Shown: positions 53,263 through 63,077, counted from the first letter of the stretch. The stretch: DNA of 64,000 nt from an uncultured Clostridia bacterium (GCA_947631765.1 CANRMP010000006.1:97690-161689), one strand, 5' to 3'. Notes: generated by a model not told the origin, from the sequence alone. Translations and numbers: made by a program.

Positions 53263-55153
53263 GATTCTTTTCTCTTGATGAAAGCCATATTAAGAGTACC
53301 GATATATCGGCGGGTGATACGCCGGATATTCTTCCCGCCTGACCGATGCTTGCGGGGCGTATCTTTGAAAGCTTCTGCCGCGCCTCGATTCTAAGCCCTT
53401 TGATATCTTCATATTTAATATCCGGGGGAAGCAGGGTCTTTTCAAGCTTTTCGTTCCTCTTTACCTCGGCTATTTGCCGCTTTATATAGCCCTCGTATTT
53501 TATTTTTGTCTCAACGCTCATAATAACTCGGCGGGAAAGCGCAGAGCGACCGCTGTCAAAGGGCGCAAGCTCATTATAGCTCACATGAGGGCGACGCAGA
53601 ATATCCGCAAGAGAGGTTTTGTTTGTAATTTCCGACATACCCAGAGTGGTAAGAAAGGCGTTTATTTTTGCATCGGGAGATACAAAGGTGCGCTCTAAGC
53701 GGCATATTTCGTCCTCGGTCTGCTTTTTGTAAAGCAGAAAGCTCTCGTATTCTTTGTCGTCCACAAGCCCCGCGGCGTATCCGATGGGGGTAAGGCGGTC
53801 ACGGGCATTGTCCTGACGGAGGAGCAGACGGTATTCGCTCCTGCTTGTCATTATGCGATAGGGCTCGGACGTTCCTTTTGTCACAAGGTCGTCAATCAGC
53901 GTTCCGATATATGAGCTGTCTCTGGTGAGAATCAAGGGGTCTCTGCCCTGAATTTTCAAAGCGGCGTTTATTCCGGCTACCAGCCCTTGGGAGGCTGCCT
54001 CTTCATATCCCGAGCTGCCGTTAAATTGCCCCGCACCGTACAGTCCCGGGTGATTTTTAAATTCGAGCGTGGGATAAAGCTCGGTGGGGTCGACGCAGTC
54101 ATACTCAATGGCGTACGCCGTGCGCATTATTACCGCATTTTCAAAGCCCTCTATAGAGTGAAGCATTTCTACTTGCACCTCCTCGGGCAGGGAGGAGGAA
54201 AAGCCCTGAAGATACATTTCCTTTGTGTTTTTGCCGCAGGGCTCAACAAAAAGCTGATGGCGCTCTTTGTCGGCAAATCGCACAACCTTGTCTTCTATTG
54301 AGGGACAGTAACGCGGTCCCGTACCCTCAATCACGCCGCTGTAAAGCGGACTTCGGTGGAGATTCGAGCGTATGATTTCGTGTGTGCGGCTGTTGGTGTA
54401 GGCAATATAGCAGGAAATTTGAGGCGCCCTTGTAAACGCATCCTCGGGAGTTTTTGAAGAAAAGGGAAGCGGATTTTCCTCCCCGGGCTGGAGCTCAAGC
54501 CGACTGTAATCAATGCTGTCGCTGTGAATGCGAGGCGGCGTTCCGGTCTTAAAGCGCATAAGCCTTATTCCGGCTTTTTTTAACGACTCCGAAAGCTCGG
54601 GCGCACTGCACATGCCGTCGGGACCGGATATCTCCACGGCTTCTCCGGTTATTGTTCTTGAGGAAAGATAGGTGCCTGTGCAAATCACCGCCGCGCGGCA
54701 CTCCCAATACGCCCCGTTTGAGGTAAGTGCGCCTTTGACCGCGCCGTTACGCTCGTCAAAATCAATTTCAACTATCCTTCCCTGACGGAGCACGAGATTT
54801 TCCTGATTTTCAAGCCTGTTTTTCATGTAGTCTCTGTACGCCTGCCGGTCGGCTTGTATTCTTTTTGAGTGAACCGCGGGTCCCTTGCCTAAATTGAGAG
54901 TGCGGCTTTGCAGGGTTACAATATCCGCCGCGCGCCCCATCTCGCCGCCCAAGGCGTCTATTTCAAAAACAAGATGCCCTTTTCCCGAACCGCCGATAGA
55001 AGGATTGCAGGGCATGTTGCCCACAGCGTCGTTGCAAAGGGTGAATAATATAACCTTAAGCCCCAGCTTTGCGGAAGCCAGCGCCGCTTCAATACCCGCG
55101 TGCCCCGCGCCTATTACGATTATGTCGGTTTTGCCCGCGTTGTACTTTGTCAT
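53237..55153 (-). CDS. mnmG: tRNA uridine-5-carboxymethylaminomethyl modification enzyme MnmG
   Basis: FAD protein that with MnmE modifies U34 of several tRNAs. VIGAGHAGIEAALASAKLG is the FAD loop, MPCNPSIGGSGKGHLVFEIDALGG the conserved core, and the C-terminal helical tail ends LSKIRPASIGQAGRISGVSPADISVL. 638 residues. Its usual upstream partner mnmE is not in the window. It is transcribed toward dnaA, opposite to the normal orientation at an origin. Confidence 0.96.
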   Translation of the reverse strand: MTKYNAGKTDIIVIGAGHAGIEAALASAKLGLKVILFTLCNDAVGNMPCNPSIGGSGKGHLVFEIDALGGEMGRAADIVTLQSRTLNLGKGPAVHSKRIQADRQAYRDYMKNRLENQENLVLRQGRIVEIDFDERNGAVKGALTSNGAYWECRAAVICTGTYLSSRTITGEAVEISGPDGMCSAPELSESLKKAGIRLMRFKTGTPPRIHSDSIDYSRLELQPGEENPLPFSSKTPEDAFTRAPQISCYIAYTNSRTHEIIRSNLHRSPLYSGVIEGTGPRYCPSIEDKVVRFADKERHQLFVEPCGKNTKEMYLQGFSSSLPEEVQVEMLHSIEGFENAVIMRTAYAIEYDCVDPTELYPTLEFKNHPGLYGAGQFNGSSGYEEAASQGLVAGINAALKIQGRDPLILTRDSSYIGTLIDDLVTKGTSEPYRIMTSRSEYRLLLRQDNARDRLTPIGYAAGLVDDKEYESFLLYKKQTEDEICRLERTFVSPDAKINAFLTTLGMSEITNKTSLADILRRPHVSYNELAPFDSGRSALSRRVIMSVETKIKYEGYIKRQIAEVKRNEKLEKTLLPPDIKYEDIKGLRIEARQKLSKIRPASIGQAGRISGVSPADISVLLIWLSSREKNHDRDKTNN

Positions 55154-55321
55154 GGCTACGCCTTTCTTTAAAATGAAATGGAGAAAAAATTTGCTTTTGT
55201 CGAGCGACAGAAAAATTTTCTACTTATAATATACAAATACCGATTCAAAGCTAACCAGTCCAACCTGCTAAGGCAAGCTTGTACGATTATATTGCTTTGC
55301 AGGGTAAGGCTCAGACGGCGG

Positions 55322-55348
55322 CTCTGCCGACCATAAAGGTCGGCAGAG
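55322..55348. repeat. CTCTGCCGACC hairpin
   Basis: CTCTGCCGACC-ATAAA-GGTCGGCAGAG, 11-bp perfect stem. It shares the CTCTGCCG core with the hairpin at 21677. It lies in the 461-nt gap upstream of mnmG, which otherwise holds the tandem CAAAACGG repeat, the structured repeat copy 3 and no gene. Confidence 0.5.
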
Positions 55349-55374
55349 AAGGGGAACCGTGCGCGGGGAGGGGG

Positions 55375-55398
55375 CAAAACGGCAAAACGGCAAAACGG
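55375..55398 (+). repeat. Three tandem CAAAACGG units
   Basis: Perfect 8-nt unit repeated three times, followed by TTTTACG. It could vary in copy number by slippage; no function is evident. Confidence 0.6.
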
Positions 55399-55518
55399 TT
55401 TTACGTGTGGTTTTGCGGGGTGCGAAGGATATTTCCAAGTCGAATGCGCACTATTTCCCGTACCCGTAAAGGGGCGCCGTTGACGCCGCGGGCATTTGCA
55501 TACCCTATTTATATTTGT

Positions 55519-55585
55519 CCGGCTTTTAAAAACCGGCGGGTCAAGGGCGGAGCCCTTGTCGCCCTTGGCAGAGGGCGAAACTCCC
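55519..55585 (+). repeat. Three-hairpin structured repeat, copy 3 (diverged)
   Basis: Same layout as copies 1 and 2: CCGGCTTTTAAAAACCGG, then GGGTC, the hairpin AAGGGC-GGA-GCCCTT, then GTCG and the hairpin CGCCCT-TGGCAG-AGGGCG, then AAA. Many differences from copy 2 fall on both sides of a stem, so pairing is kept although the sequence changed. Same orientation as copy 2, opposite to copy 1. Confidence 0.7.
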
Positions 55586-55614
55586 ATTATTTATCCCTGC
55601 TTTTTAGAAGTACC

Positions 55615-56898
55615 TCACCCGATAAGCTTTTCAAGTGCCGCGATTTTAACGCAGCAGCAGAGCACGTTTGCCGCGACTTCAAGCTCTTCTATGGGCGGAT
55701 AGGAGGGTGCGATTCTGAGATTGGAGTCGTTAGGGTCAAGGCCGTATGGGAAGGTATCGCCCACTTTAGTGAGGGTGACGCCGCACTGTGCGCAAAGGTC
55801 ATAGACGCGTTTTGCGCTTCCGCAGGTTATATCGAAGCTTATAAAATAGCCGCCTTTCGGTTTAGTCCACTTGGCGATACCGAGGTCAGAGAGGGATTTG
55901 TCAAAGATATTTAGCACCATATCGAACTTAGGGCGGAGTAGAGCGGCGTGTTTTTTCATATGGGCTCGGACGCCGTCGGCGTTTTTGAAATAGAGAATAT
56001 GGCGAAGCATATTCAGCTTGTCACAGCCGATAGTCTGATAGGTCATTATTGATTTTATGTAGTTTATATTGCGTGTGCTTGCGGCAACGGCGGAGATACC
56101 GGAGCCGGGGAAGGAGATTTTCGAGGTAGAGGTGAAGATATAGACTATATCGGGATTGCCTGCCTCTTTTGCAAGGGTAAAGATATTTAAAAGCTTGTCG
56201 CTTTCATTCTCATAAATGTCGTGAACCGCGTAGGCGTTGTCCCAGAAGATGCGGAAATCGGGCGCGGCGCATTTTAGATATGCAAGACGTTTTACCGTGT
56301 CGTCCGAATAGGTAATGCCCATGGGGTTTGAGTACTTCGGAACGCACCATATGCCCTTTATCATGGGGTCGCTTGCGGCGTATTTTTCGACAAGCTCCAT
56401 ATCGGGACCTGTTTCGGTCATGGGAATTGTTATCATTTCGATTCCCAGCGAGGCGCATATTCCGAAATGCCTGTCGTAGCCCGGAGCGGGGCAGAGAAAT
56501 TTAATTTTTCCTTGCCTTACCCACGGCTCATACTCGGGAGCGCTGCCGTAAAGCATACATCTTACCACAGTGTCGTACATAATGTTAAGCGAGGAGTTGC
56601 CCCCGACAATTACGTTTTCCTTAGGCACCTCAAGAATATCCGCAAAAAGCTGTTTTGCACCCTCGATTCCGTCAAGCAGTCCGTAGTTTCTGCAATCAAG
56701 CCCGGAGCTTAAGACGCACTGCTCGGAGGACTTTAAAATTCCGAGCATATCCTCGGTGAGGTTGAGCTGATTGGTGTCCGGCTTACCGCGCGACATGTCA
56801 AGGCTAAGCGAGAGCGCCTTGTAGGAGTTATATATTTTTTTCTGCTCCTCAAGCTCGGCGCAAAGCTGCGGGACATTCATCTTAGTGTATTCTTTCAT
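55615..56898 (-). CDS. Class I aminotransferase (aspartate-aminotransferase-like, PF12897 type)
   Basis: 427 residues from ATG 56898 (MKEYTKMNVPQLCAELEEQKKIY), with AAAGGAAA upstream. LDMSRGKPDTNQLNLTEDML and LDCRNYGLLDGIEGAKQLF near the N-terminus and FTSTSKISFPGSGISAVA with the PLP lysine identify the family of large class I aminotransferases related to AspC and the MocR C-domain; no GntR-type DNA-binding domain is fused. An aspartate or glutamate role would fit the asnS and asnA neighbours and the need for amino donors, but the substrate is not proven. Confidence 0.82.
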   Translation of the reverse strand: MKEYTKMNVPQLCAELEEQKKIYNSYKALSLSLDMSRGKPDTNQLNLTEDMLGILKSSEQCVLSSGLDCRNYGLLDGIEGAKQLFADILEVPKENVIVGGNSSLNIMYDTVVRCMLYGSAPEYEPWVRQGKIKFLCPAPGYDRHFGICASLGIEMITIPMTETGPDMELVEKYAASDPMIKGIWCVPKYSNPMGITYSDDTVKRLAYLKCAAPDFRIFWDNAYAVHDIYENESDKLLNIFTLAKEAGNPDIVYIFTSTSKISFPGSGISAVAASTRNINYIKSIMTYQTIGCDKLNMLRHILYFKNADGVRAHMKKHAALLRPKFDMVLNIFDKSLSDLGIAKWTKPKGGYFISFDITCGSAKRVYDLCAQCGVTLTKVGDTFPYGLDPNDSNLRIAPSYPPIEELEVAANVLCCCVKIAALEKLIG

Positions 56899-56934
56899 TT
56901 GGGAGTTTCCTTTCAAGCGCAAAATAGTTTAAAC

Positions 56935-58329
56935 TCAAAATTCCGCGTTTCCCGTGGTTCGCGGAAACGCCTCAACGTCACGAATATTGGACATTCCGGT
57001 GACGTACATAATAAGTCTTTCAAAGCCGAGACCGAAGCCCGCGTGTTTGGTTCCGCCGAATTTACGAAGCTCGGTGTACCATTCATACTGCTTTTTGTCA
57101 AGCCCGAAGGTTTCGAAGGCTCTTTCAAGATAGTCGACCCGTTCTTCTCTCTGGCTTCCTCCGATAAGCTCGCCGACACCCGGCACAAGCAGGTCGACCG
57201 CGGCGACGGTTTTGTTGTCGTCGTTAAGGCGCATGTAAAAGGCTTTAATTTCTTTTGGCCAGTTTGTCACAAAGACCGGACGGCCGAAGACCTTTTCGGT
57301 GAGGTAACGCTCGTGCTCGGTTTGCAGGTCATAGCCCCAGCCCACGGGATATTCAAAGCTTTCCCCGCTTTCAGAGAGCTTCTTTACCGCATCCTCATAG
57401 GTGATAACGCCAAAGTCGGAGGAAACTATATTTTCAAGTCTTTCGATAAGACCCTTGTCAACTCTCAAATTAAAAAATTCAAGCTCGTCGCGGCACTGCT
57501 CCAAAAGCCCGTTTATCACGTATTTAAGCATACTTTCGGCAAGCTTCATGTCGTCTTCAAGGTCTGCAAAGGCGATTTCGGGCTCAAGCATCCAAAATTC
57601 AGCCGCATGGCGGGGAGTGTTGGAGCGCTCGGCGCGGAAGGTCGGTCCGAAGGTGTATACTTTGCCGAACGCCATTGCAAACGCTTCGGCGTTAAGCTGT
57701 CCCGAGACAGTCAGGTTTGCGCTCTTGCAGAAGAAATCCTTTTCAAAGTCCACCTCGCCGTTTTCATTTCTCGGCAGATTGTCAAGGTCAAGGGTCGTAA
57801 CGCGGAACATGTCACCCGCGCCCTCGCAATCGCTGGTGGTAATAAGCGGGGTGTGAACGTATACAAAGCCGTTTTCGGCAAAAAATGCGTGAAGCAGCTG
57901 AGCTGCCTTGCTTCTGACTCTGAACACCGCGTTGAATAGGTTGGTTCTCGGACGAAGGTGGGGCTTGGTGCGAAGAAATTCGAGAGACTGCCCCTTTTTC
58001 TGCATGGGATAGTCAGGAGTGGAGGTTCCCTCTATTTCGATATTCTGAGCTTTTATTTCAAAGGGCTGCTTAGCCTCGGGAGTAAGCTCGAAAATTCCGC
58101 TGACTATAAGCGCGGCGCCGACGTTCTGCTTGGCAATTGCTTTGTAGTTTTCAAAGTTTTCCGCTTCAAAGACAACCTGTAAGTTTTTAAAGGAGCTTCC
58201 GTCGTTGAGCTCAATAAAGCCGAAGGTGTTGGAGGAACGAATGGTGCGGCACCATCCCGCAACCGTTACCTGCTTTCCGGCGTAGCTTTCGGGGTCGTTG
58301 TATAATTGCTTTATTTCAATGCGTTTCAT
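56935..58329 (-). CDS. asnS: Asparaginyl-tRNA synthetase
   Basis: Class IIb synthetase. The OB-fold anticodon domain ([26 protein letters not shown]) covers residues 15-110. Motif 2 is [22 protein letters not shown], and motif 3 is [21 protein letters not shown]. 464 residues. The pattern FRAE-x-S-x-T-x-RH-x-x-EF-x-M-x-EPE separates AsnRS from AspRS. It is 36 nt upstream of the aminotransferase. Confidence 0.96.
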   Translation of the reverse strand: MKRIEIKQLYNDPESYAGKQVTVAGWCRTIRSSNTFGFIELNDGSSFKNLQVVFEAENFENYKAIAKQNVGAALIVSGIFELTPEAKQPFEIKAQNIEIEGTSTPDYPMQKKGQSLEFLRTKPHLRPRTNLFNAVFRVRSKAAQLLHAFFAENGFVYVHTPLITTSDCEGAGDMFRVTTLDLDNLPRNENGEVDFEKDFFCKSANLTVSGQLNAEAFAMAFGKVYTFGPTFRAERSNTPRHAAEFWMLEPEIAFADLEDDMKLAESMLKYVINGLLEQCRDELEFFNLRVDKGLIERLENIVSSDFGVITYEDAVKKLSESGESFEYPVGWGYDLQTEHERYLTEKVFGRPVFVTNWPKEIKAFYMRLNDDNKTVAAVDLLVPGVGELIGGSQREERVDYLERAFETFGLDKKQYEWYTELRKFGGTKHAGFGLGFERLIMYVTGMSNIRDVEAFPRTTGNAEF

Positions 58330-58418
58330 AAAAATTTATTCCTTTCCGATATGCGGCAAGACGCCTTTTGCATATAAGTCATATTATTTTTGTCCTGCCG
58401 GCGTAATTTATTATAATC

Positions 58419-60155
58419 TTAACGTCCCGACCTTGATATTTCAAGTCGGCAGGCGGCAAGCCGCTTTTTGACATCCTTAAAGCTCTCACGGCATTTTTCA
58501 TACCATGTAATTGCCGCTTTGGGATCGTTGACGCCGGTTATATAGCCGACCTCATACAAAAATCCGAGCTGATAAGCGGCGCTTTCATATCCCAGCTCTG
58601 CGGAGCTTTTATAATACTTTATGGCTTCTTCCTTGCTTTGAGACGTTCCGTAGCCGAGGCGTTTGCAGTTGCCCATTTCAAACATCGCGGCGGGGCTTCC
58701 GTTGTCTGCCGCGGCGGCAATTAGCATCATCGCCCTTTCGGTGTTCTTGGGACAGCCGATGCCGTTCTTTTGGCACATGCCGAGCTCATAAACGCCGTCA
58801 ACGCTTCCTTTTACCGCGGCTTTTTTATAATATTCAAACGCCTTTTTCTCGTTTACCTCTGTGCCGATACCCTCGGCGTAAAACCTGCCGGCAAAATACG
58901 CCCCTTCTGGTACAGAGCCGTCGGCGCTTATTTCAAACCAATGAAGCGCCTCGGCGGGCTTGTTGGTCTTGGCAAAGCACACGCCGAGAACGTACGGCAC
59001 ACTGTCTTTGTATTCAAGACTTGTCGGCAGAAGCTGGAGTATCGCCTGCTCGAATTTGCCCTCTTCATAATATTTCATTCCAAGGTCATATTTTGCCGGA
59101 ATGTAGCCCTTTGACGCCGCCTCAATGAGCAAATCCTCCCTGTCGGGATTTGCCTTTGCCATTTCGTATATCGCCTCGGGTCTGCCGAGCCCTGCGGCTT
59201 CTTCAAGGCTTTTTTCGGTGCCGAGCCCGTTAAATTTACACTCGGCGTAATATTTTTTTGCCTCTTCGTCGGTAAAGGTTTTTACCTTCTCATAGTATTT
59301 GACAGCCTCGGCGTAGTCTTTGTCGACCCCTTTTCCGGTGTACAGCATATTCCCGAGCTTTTGTGCCAAAAAATCATATGTGTCGGGGTCGGCTTCCTTG
59401 TCGGTAAGCTCAAAGGATTTTTTATAATTGTTGTAGCCCTCTCTTGCCTCTCCCAAGGCTTCATGGGCTTTGGCAAGACGGATATAGTTTTCACTGCCGT
59501 TAAGTATTCCGCTCTCTGCGGCGTTTGTAAGAAGCTCTCTTAGCTTTTCGGCGTCCTTTTTATCCGAGCTTTCCGAAAGAAGCTCGGCGGCAAGCAGCAT
59601 TGAGGAGGTGCTGCTATTTTGCTTTGCGTCTATTATAAGGTGCAAGAGCGCGCCGCGCCTGTCGCCCTTTTCATTTAGCAGATAATTTGCAAGAAACGCG
59701 CTGTCACACTCACCTCCGCGCTCGTAAGAGGCGTTGTACCAATAGGCGGCTTTTTCGTTGTCGGGACTTGGCGCATAGCGGTACATCTGCGCAAGCCGCG
59801 CCGCCGCCTCGATTTTTCCGTGCTCCCACGCTTTTTCAAGCCAGGGCTCGGGACTGTCGTAATAGCTTGAATACCCGTCGCGGTCCTCGATGGTGAACGC
59901 TCCGTTGTTTATTATCATTTCCGAAACGGCATATTCCGCTTCGGCGTTGCCCTTCAAGGCGCTCTTTAAAAACCACCTGAAAGCGTAGTCGTTGTTATGG
60001 TCGGTCAAATATATGTTTGCTATTTGAAGCTGACTGTCGCTGTCTCCTCTTTTAGCCTTCAAGAATATTTTACCGACAGTTTCCTCGGATATACCTTGGG
60101 AGGCGGCTGTTATTTTCAGCTCCCTGAACTCTTTGTCTAAATTAAGTAAAAACAT
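58419..60155 (-). CDS. Sel1-like repeat (tetratricopeptide-type) protein
   Basis: 578 residues, no signal peptide and no membrane helix. Many Sel1-type repeats with A-x-x-x-L-G-x-x-Y-x-x-G-x-G spacing are seen: KLGNMLYTGKGVDKDYAEAVKYYE, YFAGRFYAEGIGTEVNEKKAFEYYKKAA, ELGMCQKNGIGCPKNTERA and QLGFLYEVGYITGVNDPKAAITWYEK. About twelve units cover nearly the whole protein. Such solenoids bind other proteins; the partner is unknown. Confidence 0.82.
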   Translation of the reverse strand: MFLLNLDKEFRELKITAASQGISEETVGKIFLKAKRGDSDSQLQIANIYLTDHNNDYAFRWFLKSALKGNAEAEYAVSEMIINNGAFTIEDRDGYSSYYDSPEPWLEKAWEHGKIEAAARLAQMYRYAPSPDNEKAAYWYNASYERGGECDSAFLANYLLNEKGDRRGALLHLIIDAKQNSSTSSMLLAAELLSESSDKKDAEKLRELLTNAAESGILNGSENYIRLAKAHEALGEAREGYNNYKKSFELTDKEADPDTYDFLAQKLGNMLYTGKGVDKDYAEAVKYYEKVKTFTDEEAKKYYAECKFNGLGTEKSLEEAAGLGRPEAIYEMAKANPDREDLLIEAASKGYIPAKYDLGMKYYEEGKFEQAILQLLPTSLEYKDSVPYVLGVCFAKTNKPAEALHWFEISADGSVPEGAYFAGRFYAEGIGTEVNEKKAFEYYKKAAVKGSVDGVYELGMCQKNGIGCPKNTERAMMLIAAAADNGSPAAMFEMGNCKRLGYGTSQSKEEAIKYYKSSAELGYESAAYQLGFLYEVGYITGVNDPKAAITWYEKCRESFKDVKKRLAACRLEISRSGR

Positions 60156-60189
60156 TTCTAAGCCCCCGTGACAGCGTTTTAATGCTTAT

Positions 60190-60217
60190 ATTATATCATT
60201 ATATATTGAAAAGTCAA
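60190..60217 (-). promoter_or_regulatory. Promoter of the Sel1-repeat gene
   Basis: Minus strand TTGACT-N16-TATAAT, 35 nt before the start codon. Confidence 0.6.
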
Positions 60218-60267
60218 TGACTAATTTAGTATTTTTGCTTTATTTGGCGATTTTGTTGCATATGCTA

Positions 60268-60297
60268 TTGAAATTACGGGCGGTAATATGTTATAAT
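60268..60297 (+). promoter_or_regulatory. Promoter of the TIM-barrel gene
   Basis: Plus strand TTGAAA-N18-TATAAT, 38 nt before the start codon, divergent from the Sel1-repeat promoter. Confidence 0.6.
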
Positions 60298-60334
60298 TTA
60301 TTGTAATTTTGATAAGCAAATAAGAGGGTACTTT

Positions 60335-61138
60335 ATGCAAAGCCAAAAATATATGTTAGGAATAAACGTCATGCCGTTTCCCTTGAGCGATATTCAAATA
60401 CTGGATATAATCAAAAACGTCGGCTTTGACTCCTTCTTTACAAATGTGAAAAGCAAAAAGGAGACCGCCTCTCTTGCCGAGCACGCGGCAAAGCTCAATC
60501 TTATATTTCAGTCGCTTCACGCGCCCTTTTCGGGAATAGACTGCATGTGGAAAGAGGGAGAAGCGGGGGAAAAATATCTTGACGAGCTTAAAAGGTGCGT
60601 CGATGTTGCCGCCTCTTGCAATGTGGGCATTCTTGTGGTTCACCCCTTTATCGGCTTTTATGAGCACAGCCCGAATAAGCTCGGGTGCGATAGGTACCTG
60701 CGACTTGTGGAGTATGCCGAAAGCAAAAAGGTGGTGATAGCCTTTGAAAACGTCGAGGGTGAAGAATACCTTGAAGCCATAATGAAGAGCTGTCGGTCAA
60801 AATACGCGGGATTTTGCCTTGATACCGGACATGAGCTTTGCTACAACCGCGGAATTGACAGGCTTGCGATTTACGGGGACCGGCTTGTCGCAACTCATTT
60901 TAACGACAATTTGGGTATAAGCTCCAAAGAGGGAATTATAACTCCCGCAGACGACCTTCACCTGCTCCCGTTTGACGGTATTGTCGACTGGAAAAACGTT
61001 ATGGAGCGGATAAGAAATCACGGGTACCGGGGAGTCATAACCTTTGAACTCAAGCTCTCCGAGAGGTACTTTGGTATTTGCGCCGAAGAGTTTTACAAAA
61101 AGGCTTATCAGAGGGCAATTAAGGTTGTAGCTCTCTGA
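60335..61138 (+). CDS. Sugar phosphate isomerase/epimerase-like TIM barrel protein
   Basis: 267 residues of the AP endonuclease family 2 fold. Metal-site motifs are QSLHAPFSG, VVHPFIGFYEHSP, IAFENVEGEEYLEA, FCLDTGHELCYN and THFNDNLG, each with the expected His, Glu or Asp, so it should be an active metal-dependent isomerase or epimerase. Substrate unknown. It precedes asnA by 54 nt on the same strand. Confidence 0.82.
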   Translation: MQSQKYMLGINVMPFPLSDIQILDIIKNVGFDSFFTNVKSKKETASLAEHAAKLNLIFQSLHAPFSGIDCMWKEGEAGEKYLDELKRCVDVAASCNVGILVVHPFIGFYEHSPNKLGCDRYLRLVEYAESKKVVIAFENVEGEEYLEAIMKSCRSKYAGFCLDTGHELCYNRGIDRLAIYGDRLVATHFNDNLGISSKEGIITPADDLHLLPFDGIVDWKNVMERIRNHGYRGVITFELKLSERYFGICAEEFYKKAYQRAIKVVAL

Positions 61139-61192
61139 TAAACCTGCATAGAATTAACCGTATAATTAAAATCAGGAAAGGAAATAATCGAA

Positions 61193-62203
61193 ATGAACCG
61201 TTTATACATACCAAACGGATACGTATCAAGGCTTGACGCCTATAAAACCCAAAGGGCGATCGAGTTTGTAAAAAAGAATTTTGAGGCTGAGTTTTCCGAG
61301 GCTATGAATTTAAAAAGAGTTTCAGCCCCGCTGTTTTTGGAGGGTAATTCGGGTCTTAACGACAACTTAAACGGAGTGGAACGCCCCGTTTCCTTCGACA
61401 TCCCCGCAATTCCCTGCGAGAACGCCGAGGTTGTTCATTCCCTTGCAAAATGGAAGCGCTTGGCGCTCAAAAGATATGATTTTGCGGTGGGAAAAGGACT
61501 TTATACCGATATGAACGCCATCCGCCGCGACGAGACGCTTGACAATCTGCACTCGGTCTACGTTGACCAGTGGGATTGGGAAAAGGTAATAACCGCAAAG
61601 GAAAGAAACCTTGATTATCTTAAAGCCACTGTACAGACAATAGTCGATACCGTCTGCCGCACTTCAAAAAACCTTTGCCAAGCCTTTCCCGAAATTGACG
61701 TAAGCCTCAGTAATAAGGTCGCGTTTGTGACGACAAGCGAGCTTGAAGCCATGTATCCCGACCTTACCCCGTCGCAAAGGGAAAAGGAATATGTAAAGGC
61801 GCATCACACAATTTGCCTTATGCAGATAGGCGCGCCGCTCTCAAACGGCAAGCCTCACGACGGTCGCGCCCCCGACTATGACGATTGGGCGCTCAACTGC
61901 GATATAATCTTCTATAACAGCTTGCTTGACTGCCCCTTTGAGATTTCCTCAATGGGTATCAGAGTCGACAAGAGGTCCCTCTTAAGTCAGCTTGAGAGCG
62001 CGGGCTGTCTTGACAGAAAAGAACTGCCCTTTCATAAAATGCTGCTTTGTGACGAGCTTCCCCTGACAATAGGCGGCGGAATAGGTCAGTCAAGACTTTG
62101 TATGCTGCTTATGGGATGCGCCCATATCGGCGAGGTTCAGTGCAGTATATGGGATAAGGATACACAAAACAGGTGCCAAGAGGCGGGGATAAGACTGCTG
62201 TAA
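61193..62203 (+). CDS. asnA: Aspartate--ammonia ligase (asparagine synthetase A)
   Basis: Makes asparagine from aspartate, ammonia and ATP; class II synthetase-like fold. KLxRV-type LKRVSAPLF, the motif NGVERPVSFDI, KWKRLALKRYDFAVGKGLYTDMNAIRRDE, HSVYVDQWDWEKVI and GGGIGQSRLCMLLM are diagnostic. 336 residues. The ribosome site AAAGGAAATAATCGAA precedes ATG. Its position beyond asnS means that both supply and use of Asn are coded within 5 kb. Confidence 0.96.
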   Translation: MNRLYIPNGYVSRLDAYKTQRAIEFVKKNFEAEFSEAMNLKRVSAPLFLEGNSGLNDNLNGVERPVSFDIPAIPCENAEVVHSLAKWKRLALKRYDFAVGKGLYTDMNAIRRDETLDNLHSVYVDQWDWEKVITAKERNLDYLKATVQTIVDTVCRTSKNLCQAFPEIDVSLSNKVAFVTTSELEAMYPDLTPSQREKEYVKAHHTICLMQIGAPLSNGKPHDGRAPDYDDWALNCDIIFYNSLLDCPFEISSMGIRVDKRSLLSQLESAGCLDRKELPFHKMLLCDELPLTIGGGIGQSRLCMLLMGCAHIGEVQCSIWDKDTQNRCQEAGIRLL

Positions 62204-62220
62204 ACAGACCGAGGATATTT

Positions 62221-63057
62221 ATGTCGAAAAAATTCAATAGCGCGCCTCACCTTTTAAACGGCGAGGAGATTATAGGCAGCGCTCCCTTCAACATTCTGCA
62301 TAAGAGCTATACAGGCGAGAGCATTGTACATTGGCACGATTTTTACGAGCTTGAAATAATCTGCGGCGGAGAGGGCGTTTATGAGGTGAACGGCAAAAGC
62401 ACCGCGGTCTCAAGATGCTGTGCGTATATTGTAACGCCCAAGGACTATCATAAACTGAGCGCCGGAAACGCCGATATGTACACAATTTCATTCAGTAAAG
62501 AAGCGGTTGATTGGGAGATACTCTATAAGCTTAACAATTGCCAAAACGGCATAGTCGTGCGCTTTGAGGAAGAAGAGTTCGAAAGAATTGAAAGAGTGCT
62601 TGCGCTGCTTGAGGTCGAGTTTGAGGCAAAGCGGCAGATGAGCGAAAAGGTTATAAAAAATCTGCTTGAATATATTCTTATAAGCCTGCTCAGAACTCCG
62701 ATGCTCGCCGACGGCAAAGCAGGAGAAATGAGCACCGCGATAATGAAAGCCGTGGCTTATATAAAGAGCAATTTTAAGGACGACATCAAAATAAAGGACG
62801 TCGCAAATAAAGCCGACGTCTCGCCGAACTATTTGGGTGTGCTTTTTAAAAAAGAGCTTAATGTCACCTTCAGTCAATACTTAAACGCCACAAGACTTAC
62901 GTACGCTTGCAGTCTGCTTCGGGATAAGCGCTACAGAGTGGAGGACATCGCATACGCCTCCGGCTTTGTGTCGCACGCGTATTTTGGCGCGGTGTTCAAA
63001 AAGCAGTACGGATGCAGTCCTTTGCAGATGAGAAAGACCTTTGAGAATGATATATAA
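62221..63057 (+). CDS. AraC-family transcriptional regulator
   Basis: 278 residues from ATG 62221 (MSKKFNSAPHLLNGEE) after GAGGATATTT; the longer frame overlapping asnA is discarded. An N-terminal cupin (VHWHDFYELEIICGGEGVYEVNG, with the His pair of sugar- or metal-sensing cupins) is followed by two C-terminal helix-turn-helix motifs, IKIKDVANKADVSPNYLGVLFKK and VEDIAYASGFVSHAYFGAVFKKQYGCSP. 18 nt behind asnA. The ligand is unknown, and a sugar is likely from the family. Confidence 0.9.
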   Translation: MSKKFNSAPHLLNGEEIIGSAPFNILHKSYTGESIVHWHDFYELEIICGGEGVYEVNGKSTAVSRCCAYIVTPKDYHKLSAGNADMYTISFSKEAVDWEILYKLNNCQNGIVVRFEEEEFERIERVLALLEVEFEAKRQMSEKVIKNLLEYILISLLRTPMLADGKAGEMSTAIMKAVAYIKSNFKDDIKIKDVANKADVSPNYLGVLFKKELNVTFSQYLNATRLTYACSLLRDKRYRVEDIAYASGFVSHAYFGAVFKKQYGCSPLQMRKTFENDI

Positions 63058-63077
63058 AATAAACGCCGACATGCGCA

